From Sphingobium sp. Ant17 (lineage in GTDB: Bacteria; Pseudomonadota; Alphaproteobacteria; Sphingomonadales; Sphingomonadaceae), in contig NZ_JEMV01000033.1 of assembly GCF_000588875.1 (NCBI RefSeq), positions 1 through 54,580 of the forward strand: a stretch of DNA of 54,580 nt, given 5' to 3'. Positions 29,718 to 36,033 of this stretch are shown piece by piece (the stretch's first letter is position 1; every line of letters begins with the position of its first letter). Made by a program: the position numbers and the translations under genes. Below the pieces are notes generated by a model that saw only the letters and a list, made by a program, of their open reading frames with translations, did no database searches and was not told the origin of the DNA.

Positions 29718-30299
29718 ATGATTGACGACTCGGAACCACTCCAGCCTGCGCAGGCGAGCGAATTCGACGCTTCGTTCCAAGCGACCAACCAGAGCCCGGT
29801 TGAGCAACTTCTTGCCCTTCTTGAGATTGAATATGGGGCGCTGCAAATGCGCCTCTCGGCGCATCTGCGTTCCTCCGAGGCTGCAGCTGAGGCGCTCCAC
29901 GACGTCTATGTCAAGCTGAGGGCGGACCCGTCTATCGGCGATCTCCATAACCCACGCTTCTACCTCTACCGGATGGCCATCAATCTCGCAAAGAACAGGA
30001 GGCGGAGCGACTGGCGCGCGATCAACATGGAGGATGCTGGGCTTCTCGATATTCCGGACAATGCGCCGAGTCAGGAAGCCGCCACCTTGGCCACGGACGA
30101 AATGACGCGAGCTTTGCAGGCGCTTCATACCCTCCCGCCTCGGCGGCAGGCAATATTCCTGGCCAAGTGGCGCGACGAGAAATCGCAAAGCGAGATTGCC
30201 GCCGAGTTCGGGTTGCACAAGCGCACGGTTCAAAAGGAGCTCACTCGAGCGGAGATATATCTGAGGAAGGTCTTACGTCGTCCCAAGCGGCCGGTCTGA
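29718..30299 (+). CDS. ECF-type (FecI-like) RNA polymerase sigma factor
   Basis: A 193-residue sigma-70-family protein with GGAAGG just before ATG 29718. Region 2 (about 35-105) contains AAAEALHDVYVKLRADPSIG and the -10-binding helix FYLYRMAINLAKNRRRSDWR; region 4 (about 135-190) contains LPPRRQAIFLAKWRDEKSQS and the recognition helix IAAEFGLHKRTVQKELTRAE. It looks like FecI-type factors that normally pair with an FecR anti-sigma and a TonB receptor; neither is found nearby. It may be an orphan controlling the stress genes around it, or a stray acquisition. Confidence 0.9.
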   Translation: MIDDSEPLQPAQASEFDASFQATNQSPVEQLLALLEIEYGALQMRLSAHLRSSEAAAEALHDVYVKLRADPSIGDLHNPRFYLYRMAINLAKNRRRSDWRAINMEDAGLLDIPDNAPSQEAATLATDEMTRALQALHTLPPRRQAIFLAKWRDEKSQSEIAAEFGLHKRTVQKELTRAEIYLRKVLRRPKRPV

Positions 30300-30473
30300 C
30301 TGGCGCTGATGCCGCTCGAAAGGCTAGTCGAGGCCCACGTCCGTGCCACCGAACGGTTGCACGGGGACGACATTACCGTACCGGTTTAACCTGGTATGGC
30401 GTTCCCTTGTCATCGTATTTGTTGCAGATCTAACAAACCAAGGCTTGTCCGGTTGAGTGCAGGAGATGCTGGC

Positions 30474-30808
30474 ATGAAGCATGAGGGAAGCTGCACTGCG
30501 GGACAATCCGCGTTGCGATTGAGGATGATCCTGTCGATGCCGGTGAGTGCAATTGCTCGATCTGCCGGCGAACCGGAGCACTGTGGACCTACCGCTCGCC
30601 CAGCCAAGTGAAAGTCGCGGGCATGGGCGTAGGCTATGTACAGGGCGACGCCACCCTGACGTTGTGGCATTGCGCGACATGTGGCGTCACCACCCACTGG
30701 AGCCCCCGCGATCCGACGTACGACCGGATGGGCATCAATCTCAGACTATTTGACCCGGCGTTGTGGAATGGGCTGCCCCGCCGGTTCATCGACGGCGCGA
30801 GTTGGTGA
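30474..30808 (+). pseudogene. GFA-family (glutathione-dependent formaldehyde-activating-like) protein, frameshifted
   Basis: ATG 30474 starts MKHEGSC, but the rest of the protein is in another frame: CGTIRVAIEDDPVDAGECNC, SICRRTGALWTYRSPSQVKV, then LWHCATCGVTTHWSPRD to RFIDGASW. Adding one C near 30494 (tgcact to tgccact) restores the canonical SCHCG opening. Zinc-binding Cys of the family are visible (CNCSIC, CATC). The reconstructed protein of about 112 residues is close to the usual family length. Functions in this family are mostly unproven despite the name. It stands alone on the plus strand. Confidence 0.8.
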
Positions 30809-31103
30809 GGTATGGTGACTCCCAAGGCCGCAACTGTAATGATTTGGGCCATATCGTCATAAGACGGATCGCTGGCCGTTAACCTGCCTTCCGCGCCAGA
30901 AAGCAGATTTTCCGGTCCCCACGACATCATTGCTCCTCTGGGCGTCCGCTGAAGCCGCCATTCGGTGGCGGCCTGCGGTCTTCACCGGATGGCTACGGGA
31001 GGCCCGGCGCTGAACTCGGACAAAAAAGTGGGGCGCATTTTGGATCGCCAATGTGTCCCCCCATTGGGAATAGTAGGGCTTCCTCCTTCGAACGCGCCTC
31101 GGC
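30809..31103. other. Region without recognisable gene
   Basis: About 295 bases in which frames on both strands have no recognisable protein features. It separates the GFA remnant from the AraC-type regulator and could contain the missing N-terminal part of that regulator in decayed form, but no such frame could be followed. Confidence 0.4.
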
Positions 31104-31661
31104 TTGCGCCCTAGCGTCTCCTGGTGGTGGCCGATGAGGCAGGGCGCTGAGGTCCCCGGCGCAAGCAATCTGCCTCGCAACCCGTTGGGGGTCGCCATGG
31201 CGGCTTTTGGAAGTGTGGGCGCGAGCGCGACGTCGTGCGCGCGGTTGGCGCAGACTAAAACACAATCTGTGCCGACCGGACGGCAGAAGGGTTTCGGGGG
31301 ACCCAGAGGAGAGACGAGCAGTCGGCCGATGCTTGCCCCCTGGCAGGTCAGTCTGGCCATGCGCACGATGCGGTGTAATCTCAGCAACGCAATCTCGATC
31401 TCCGAAATCGCGTCTCTGTGCCGATTGTCGCTCTGCTATTTTGTGCGAGCTTTCACGAACACGGTTGGGATCGCACCCTATGCCTGGTTTGTTCAGCAGC
31501 GCATCGTGTGCGCAAAACGCCTCTTGGCCGATACCGCGCTACCCCTGGTGCAAGTCGCTCTCGAGTGCGGATTCTCCGACCAGGCCCACTTCACCAAAGC
31601 GTTTGCCAAGGCATCCGGCATAACGCCTGCAAAATGGCGCCGTCAGATTTGCGCGTGCTGA
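31104..31661 (+). CDS. AraC-family DNA-binding protein (short or 5'-truncated)
   Basis: The recognisable part begins near 31329 (MLAPWQVSLAMRTMRCNLSN) and contains both AraC helix-turn-helix motifs: ISISEIASLCRLSLCYFVRA with FTNTVGIAPYAWFVQQRIVC, and LPLVQVALECGFSDQAHFTK with AFAKASGITPAKWRRQ. The frame is open upstream to 31104, but those residues look unlike an effector-binding domain. Stand-alone AraC DNA-binding proteins beginning with LAPWQ exist in proteobacteria, so ATG 31329 may be the true start (110 residues). The effector and target genes are unknown. Confidence 0.8.
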   Translation: MRPSVSWWWPMRQGAEVPGASNLPRNPLGVAMAAFGSVGASATSCARLAQTKTQSVPTGRQKGFGGPRGETSSRPMLAPWQVSLAMRTMRCNLSNAISISEIASLCRLSLCYFVRAFTNTVGIAPYAWFVQQRIVCAKRLLADTALPLVQVALECGFSDQAHFTKAFAKASGITPAKWRRQICAC

Positions 31662-31690
31662 GCTTTCATAGCGCGGGCAAGGCTGATCTC

Positions 31691-32074
31691 TCAGTCCTTC
31701 CTTTCGCCTTCCGCTCCTCGAGAAGCCGCACGGCGATTGGCGAAGGCGAGCAGGGCAGGGTCATGCTCAGGCCGATTCCAGCGTGCAGAATCCCGCAGAA
31801 CCACCACATCCTCAAGATGCGTGAGAAACGTGTAGACCTTGTTGACGATGTCGATCATCAACGCCATCATTTCTGCATCGGAGATCCGCGAAAGCTGGTT
31901 CCATGGGATGTCACCAAAGGGCGTAACCACCTTCACATCGCTAAAATCGCCGACCGCTGTTCCTGGGGTCGTGCCAGCATGGAGATCCTCCAGTTGAGAA
32001 TTGCGTACACAATTCTCAACGAGGGCCAGCGCGAGCCACCGCGCAGCGGCATCGGATATATCTTCAGCTGCCAC
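31691..32074 (-). CDS. Hypothetical protein
   Basis: A 127-residue soluble protein starting MAAEDISDAAARWLALALVE. Its composition is normal and its central helices look genuine (ISDAEMMALMIDIVNKVYTF). No domain was recognised. It converges with the AraC-type gene 30 bases away. A 197-base gap, including a strong hairpin, separates it from the upstream HU gene on the same strand. Confidence 0.65.
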   Translation of the reverse strand: MAAEDISDAAARWLALALVENCVRNSQLEDLHAGTTPGTAVGDFSDVKVVTPFGDIPWNQLSRISDAEMMALMIDIVNKVYTFLTHLEDVVVLRDSARWNRPEHDPALLAFANRRAASRGAEGERKD

Positions 32075-32236
32075 AACTTTCTCCCGGATAGAAACCCTTT
32101 ATGCCGTTTCGCTGGACATTGGCAGAGTGGGCGGCAATCGATAGACGCCTGCCATGCCGCTTCATGCTCACCATGATACGACGCGGAGAGGCGAATGCTG
32201 AAGGTTTGTGGAGACGATGAGGTCGTATGACGGCTT

Positions 32237-32262
32237 GACCGGCGATTCATCAATCGCCGGTC
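32237..32262 (-). terminator. Hairpin downstream of HU gene
   Basis: GACCGGCGATT (32237-32247) and AATCGCCGGTC (32252-32262) are perfect complements around a 4-base loop. It lies ten bases after the HU stop on the minus strand. No T-run follows, but stem strength and position suggest a transcription end. Confidence 0.65.
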
Positions 32263-32271
32263 GTTAGGAAT

Positions 32272-32547
32272 TCAGCCGTTCAGCTTATCCCTGATCGCCT
32301 TGGCTGGCGCGAAGGTGAGCTTTTTCGACGCGGCGATCTGGATGGTTGCGCCCGTAGCCGGATTGCGTCCCTCCCGCGCCAGCGTGTCTTTGACCTTGAA
32401 CTTGCCAAAGCCGTTGAGCGAGATTTCCTCGCCGTTCGAGGCGGATTCCGCGATTGCGGCAAAGACCGTATCAACCGCCTTGCGGGCATCAGCCTTTGTG
32501 ACGCCGATCACCGCTGCCAGCTTTTCGGCCAAGTCGCTGTTGTTCAT
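32272..32547 (-). CDS. HU-type histone-like DNA-binding protein
   Basis: A 91-residue protein of standard HU length. MNNSDLAEKLAAVIGVTKAD forms the dimerisation helices; GEEISLNGFGKFKVKDTLAR and the beta-arm GRNPATGATIQIAASKKLTF, including the invariant GRNPxTG with the intercalating Pro, are canonical. HU bends DNA and shapes nucleoid structure; plasmid-borne copies often adjust the host nucleoid. The TTCCTCC stretch (plus strand) before the start gives a good ribosome-binding site. Confidence 0.96.
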   Translation of the reverse strand: MNNSDLAEKLAAVIGVTKADARKAVDTVFAAIAESASNGEEISLNGFGKFKVKDTLAREGRNPATGATIQIAASKKLTFAPAKAIRDKLNG

Positions 32548-32590
32548 TCATTTCCTCCTGCAAGGCTCGTCTGAATATGGGATAAAGCGC

Positions 32591-33505
32591 CTATAGCTCG
32601 GCGCGCAGCTCTGACAGCCTCTCCTGGCAGAGTTCGTTGACGATCGTGCCAAGCACCTCGACACGCTCGGAGAGGTACGCGAATTCCTCCTCCGTCATCT
32701 TGAAATGCTCGGAATGCCGGGCTTTCACATAGGCATCCTTGAGCTTGTTGAAGTGCGCTTCCTGCTTGCGGGTCTCCCTTGGCCAGGCCTCGACGAGGCG
32801 CGCAGAAATCGCTTCAGCGCGCGTCCGAAGGAATTTGATATTGTGGCTATAGGGCGTGTAGAAGGTGTAGACGAGAAGAACGCAGTAATAGAGACGTTCG
32901 CACGCCTGTTGAAGATTATAGGCTGCGTCGGGAAATTGCTTGTTGTCGTAGGCAAACTGATAAAGCATCCGCGACGATATAGCGAGGCCGAACCACTGGT
33001 CGAAATAACCCTTCGCCATGTCATAGGCTTGCTGCGGGGTCTTGGGCTTGGGCTCGTGCAGTTCGCTGTTGTCGACTTGATACAGCGCAATGCCATCGCG
33101 CGCGATGTCCATAAAGAAATAGCGGCCATGAGCCAGCCCATCGTTCACTTCCTGCAGCGTGTGAACGATGAAATTGACCGGCGTGCGCAGGCGGTTGAGG
33201 ATCATGGTTTCCCGGTCGAGGCGTTCTTCCGCTTTCTCCCAATATTCGGCTCTGTCCGTCAGCTCCTTCTGGTTGACGATGATGAGAAGGTCGAAATCCG
33301 ATCGATAGCCCCTCTCGGTATGCGGCTCATGCACCCACCGTCCGGTCGCATAGGAGCCGTAGAGGATGATCTTGAGGATGCGGCCAAGCTTGCGCGGCCC
33401 AGTCGGCTGGCCAAGCGCGTCCTCGAACTCCTCAAAGAGGATCCGGATGACCCGATCGAGTTCGCGCCGCTTGTTTACCGGAAGATGGTCGAGTTCGGTT
33501 TTCAT
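32591..33505 (-). CDS. MNT nucleotidyltransferase-HEPN fusion protein
   Basis: A 304-residue protein. The N-terminal half is a minimal nucleotidyltransferase with the core GSYATGR (GSxxxGR-like) and, 12 residues later, the metal-binding pair SDFDLLIIV. The C-terminal half (about 155-300) looks like a HEPN helical domain (FDQWFGLAISSRMLYQFAYD; AAYNLQQACERLYYCVLLVY; KDAYVKARHSEHF). In many genomes MNT and HEPN are separate antitoxin and toxin genes, the MNT protein adding AMP groups to HEPN; here they are one chain. A clean RX4-6H RNase motif is not visible, so toxicity is uncertain. It lies 19 bases after the PIN toxin gene, possibly co-transcribed. Confidence 0.85.
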   Translation of the reverse strand: MKTELDHLPVNKRRELDRVIRILFEEFEDALGQPTGPRKLGRILKIILYGSYATGRWVHEPHTERGYRSDFDLLIIVNQKELTDRAEYWEKAEERLDRETMILNRLRTPVNFIVHTLQEVNDGLAHGRYFFMDIARDGIALYQVDNSELHEPKPKTPQQAYDMAKGYFDQWFGLAISSRMLYQFAYDNKQFPDAAYNLQQACERLYYCVLLVYTFYTPYSHNIKFLRTRAEAISARLVEAWPRETRKQEAHFNKLKDAYVKARHSEHFKMTEEEFAYLSERVEVLGTIVNELCQERLSELRAEL

Positions 33506-33524
33506 CGTCTCATCGTCATTCGGG

Positions 33525-33977
33525 TCATGTGAGAGGGAAGCGCGAAGGCTCGTCTTCCCACGGGTTGAAGATCACGGCGCCGCTGTGGCGAGTATCCTTG
33601 ATGTTTCGCGTCACGAGGAAGAGGTCGTGCTCGATCGCGGTTGCCGCGAGCAGCGTATCGATCACCGGCGGGGACTGCCCCGTGCGCCGCTTCACCTCAC
33701 CCGAAATTGCGCCCCAGCGATAGACGATGGCGTCGTGAACGGAGAGGAGCCGGTCGCTGAAGCGTTCAGCGAGGGCGTCGCGGGCCGCTATATAGCGCGA
33801 ACGATCCGGATGTTCCGGCTCGAGATTGTGGATGCCTTTATCGAATTCCGCGAGCGCCAGGACGCTCAGGAACATCCGGTGCTCGGGTTGCGCTGTCGCC
33901 CATGCCTTGACGCTTGGCGCACCGTTCGGGCTGGCCAACGCAGATACGATATGCGTGTCCAGCAGCCAGCCTTTCAC
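33525..33977 (-). CDS. PIN-domain toxin (VapC/FitB-like RNase)
   Basis: A 150-residue protein with the PIN acidic residues: Asp in MKGWLLDTHIVSAL, Glu in VLALAEFDKGIHNLE, Asp in PVIDTLLAATAIEHD, plus the C-terminal LVTRNIKD (N/D) motif. These form a Mg2+-dependent RNase site. The start overlaps the stop of the upstream Phd-type antitoxin gene (ATGA), the standard toxin-antitoxin arrangement. The FitB-like LxxxEFxxGI pattern suggests the FitB subgroup. Confidence 0.92.
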   Translation of the reverse strand: MKGWLLDTHIVSALASPNGAPSVKAWATAQPEHRMFLSVLALAEFDKGIHNLEPEHPDRSRYIAARDALAERFSDRLLSVHDAIVYRWGAISGEVKRRTGQSPPVIDTLLAATAIEHDLFLVTRNIKDTRHSGAVIFNPWEDEPSRFPLT

Positions 33978-34270
33978 AAGGCGACGTCCCGCCCGCGGTC
34001 GATCTCGCGCTCAAGGTCGAGGCCATCGAGTCCGAGGCCCTCGAGGAACGGAACGAACGCAGGTTTGCCCGCATCCCTGGGCAGAAGCCGGTCGAGTTCG
34101 TCCACGCTCATCACCACCACGGCCTCCCGGCCGCGGACCGTGACCCGCTGCGGTCCCTCGCTCTGGGCGCGCCGGACCACTTCGCTGAAGCGGGCCTTGG
34201 CATCTTCGAGTTTCCACGTACTGCGGGGACCGGATTTCTCACCTTCCGTCTTGCCAACTGCCGTGCCCAT
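33974..34270 (-). CDS. Phd/YefM-family antitoxin
   Basis: A 98-residue protein. The core WKLEDAKARFSEVVRRAQSE, PQRVTVRGREAVVVMSVDEL is the Phd/YefM DNA-binding fold, followed by a C-terminal toxin-neutralising tail. Its start is preceded by AGGAGA, which overlaps the right edge of a perfect 16-bp palindrome. It would bind that palindrome and the PIN toxin, giving the usual autoregulated module. Confidence 0.92.
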   Translation of the reverse strand: MGTAVGKTEGEKSGPRSTWKLEDAKARFSEVVRRAQSEGPQRVTVRGREAVVVMSVDELDRLLPRDAGKPAFVPFLEGLGLDGLDLEREIDRGRDVAL

Positions 34271-34280
34271 TGATTATCTC

Positions 34281-34324
34281 CTGACTAGCTAGTCAGATAT
34301 AGACTGCTCTAGCCGCTATCGCAA
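34281..34324 (-). promoter_or_regulatory. Promoter and palindromic operator of the Phd-PIN module
   Basis: CTGACTAGCTAGTCAG (34281-34296) is a perfect 16-bp palindrome ten bases before the antitoxin start and overlapping its ribosome-binding site. On the minus strand TTGCGA (34319-34324) and TATATC (34296-34301) lie 17 bases apart, a plausible sigma-70 promoter whose transcript would begin inside the palindrome. A bound Phd dimer would block transcription. Confidence 0.65.
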
Positions 34325-34755
34325 GACCAATCGCCCCTTCGCGAGCAAACGGCTGATATGACTAAGTCCAAGCTCCGCCCGTGGACCTCCCATGTCAGCC
34401 AGGGAGCGTCGGTCTGCGGAGGTGTTCTATCGGCACATCCATCCACTATACTCCGGCGATGTCCACGAAGAACGATTCGTACCAAGGCTCGCTGTTCCGC
34501 GAAGGCGATTTGCCCTCACCCAGGCGCAACAGCCTTGCCTCCCGATCCGATACTCAAGGCGATTTGTCTTCAGACCCGCCACCTGCCAGCTTTCACATTC
34601 GGGTCCGTCGCGGACCGAAACGTCATCTGCTTGCCCGATTATGGCGCATTCTGCTGCGCAGCCGCCCACATGACGAACCTTGATCCAGACAGTCGCAGGG
34701 TACCCGCTGACCAGGGAGCTATGCCCTGACGTGGCCACGGCATTGGGCAAACATC
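34325..34755. other. Region without clear gene between two toxin-antitoxin modules
   Basis: About 430 bases. A short plus-strand frame from ATG 34459 (MSTKNDSYQGSLFREGDLPS, 75 residues) starts like a real protein, but its C-terminus is Arg-rich and unlike any family. It could be the stump of a deleted gene. Nothing else was seen. Confidence 0.4.
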
Positions 34756-34785
34756 TTGACATGGACCATTCAATAGTCCAAAAAT
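34756..34785 (+). promoter_or_regulatory. Probable promoter/operator of the vapBC-like module
   Basis: TTGACA (34756-34761, exact -35 consensus) is followed after 18 bases by AAAAAT (34780-34785). The spacer holds an inverted repeat, TGGAC-N9-GTCCA (34762-34780), suitable for repressor binding. It lies about 35 bases before the antitoxin start. Confidence 0.55.
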
Positions 34786-34818
34786 GTTCATGTAGCCGAC
34801 GGCCAGTGGGAGTTCAAC

Positions 34819-35076
34819 ATGCGAGTCTCTGTGAGCGACGCCAAGGCGCAGCTGACCGAGTTGGTGCGGCGGGCCGAAGCTGGAGACGAGATTGTCCTGA
34901 CGCGACATGGACAACCGGCAGTGAGGTTGGTCCCCGTCCGTCCGGCGAGCGATGGAACGGCGCGCCGCAAGCTCCTGGACGCCGCTCGGATAGCTGGGGC
35001 GGCGAAGGCAACCACCGGTCCTGACGCTGCGCATAGCCAGGATTTCCTCTATGGCGACGATGGTTTGCCCGCGTGA
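34819..35076 (+). CDS. Phd/VapB-type antitoxin
   Basis: An 85-residue protein starting MRVSVSDAKAQLTELVRRAE, with the Phd/YefM core EAGDEIVLTRHGQPAVRLVP, then a C-terminal tail (QDFLYGDDGLPA) of the kind that wraps the PIN toxin in VapB. GGGAG is well placed upstream. The stop overlaps the toxin's GTG start (GTGA). It is the second Phd-PIN pair within 1 kb, oriented opposite to the first and not closely similar. Confidence 0.9.
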   Translation: MRVSVSDAKAQLTELVRRAEAGDEIVLTRHGQPAVRLVPVRPASDGTARRKLLDAARIAGAAKATTGPDAAHSQDFLYGDDGLPA

Positions 35077-35455
35077 TCGCGGTCGATACGTCTGCACTGA
35101 TGGCGATCGTCCTTGATGAACCGCATGCGGCTACCTGTAGCGATGCGATCGAGCTGCGGATGAATTGATCATCTCCGCCGGGACCGTGGCCGAGACTCTG
35201 ATCGTCTCGGCCCGACGGAACGTCGCCGAGGAAATGGTGAGCCTGATCGACGGGCTTGGCTTCGAGATCGTGAGTGTGACCCCAGCCGCTGCGCGCCGCG
35301 TTGCCTCGGCCTATTCCAAGTGGGGAAAGGGCGTTCATGCAGCCGGGCTCAACTTTGGCGACTGCTTCGCCTATGAAGTCGCCAGGGAGCATGGATGTCC
35401 TCTCCTCTTCGTAGGGGACGACTTCACCAAGACCGATGTCGAGAGCGCAATATAG
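35073..35455 (+). pseudogene. vapC: PIN-domain (VapC-type) toxin, frameshifted
   Basis: The GTG at 35073 starts MIAVDTSALMAIVLDEPHAA, with the first PIN Asp, but the frame ends after about 30 residues. The rest follows in another frame: ELIISAGTVAETLIVSARRN, with the conserved Glu, and HAAGLNFGDCFAYEVAREHG, LLFVGDDFTKTDV, with the remaining Asp residues. Adding one G near 35153 (gagctg to gaggctg) restores a 128-residue VapC. All catalytic acids are conserved, arguing for a very recent mutation or a sequencing error. If the frameshift is real, the toxin is dead and only the antitoxin remains. Confidence 0.88.
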
Positions 35456-35559
35456 TCGGCGAAAGGTCACGCTCCGCCCGAATCTCGCCTTGAGACGACT
35501 ATGTAGACCGTGGAAATCTGGCCCGATCAGTGATATGGGGCAGTGGAAGGGATTTCCCG

Positions 35560-36033
35560 ATGGGCACTACCATCGACAAACATCAGGTGGAAAGCGCCGC
35601 TGACCAGCCGAAGCTGTCGAAGTGGCTCTGGCGGCCTTGGTATGCCAAGCTTTGGTGGTCCGCCATTCCCGTCTGGTGGCTCGGGATGGCAGTGGCGACA
35701 CGCGTTGACTTTCTCGCGGCATTCTATCGTGGGGCACTCGCGGGCTATCTGAATGTCCTATTCTTCCCGATGACGGCGCTTATGGTGCTGGGCGTCGGCT
35801 ACGTCCGAGAGCGTCTGGGCCACTTTGTGGGGCAAGGTGATGGAACGCCGCTGTCCGATGAGGAAGCTTCGACTGTGACGAAACGCATTTGGGCGGAGCA
35901 TGATCGCGCGATGAAAGATCTGGCCGCCACAACTGACATGTTCGACCCGCGGTCGGGAGTACTCTGGATCGGCAACCCGTTGAACCCCCTCAATGCGGGG
36001 TACATCAATCCGCACACAGGTAAGCACTCTTAA
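35560..36033 (+). CDS. Hypothetical two-helix membrane protein at the end of the tra operon
   Basis: A 157-residue protein from ATG 35560 (GGAAGGG upstream; an ATG 30 bases earlier is weaker). Residues about 25-50 and 60-85 are hydrophobic (LWWSAIPVWWLGMAVATRVD; LAGYLNVLFFPMTALMVLGV), with a soluble C-terminal tail (NPLNPLNAGYINPHTG). The sequence of the tail resembles small proteins found next to conjugation genes, but no function is known. It converges with traG, overlapping its 3' end by four bases. Confidence 0.75.
   Translation: MGTTIDKHQVESAADQPKLSKWLWRPWYAKLWWSAIPVWWLGMAVATRVDFLAAFYRGALAGYLNVLFFPMTALMVLGVGYVRERLGHFVGQGDGTPLSDEEASTVTKRIWAEHDRAMKDLAATTDMFDPRSGVLWIGNPLNPLNAGYINPHTGKHS

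Noticed and set aside
34358..34729. Several overlapping plus-strand frames as a gene
   Set aside because: No family features, poor ribosome-binding sites and mutually overlapping frames; at most a stump of a deleted gene.
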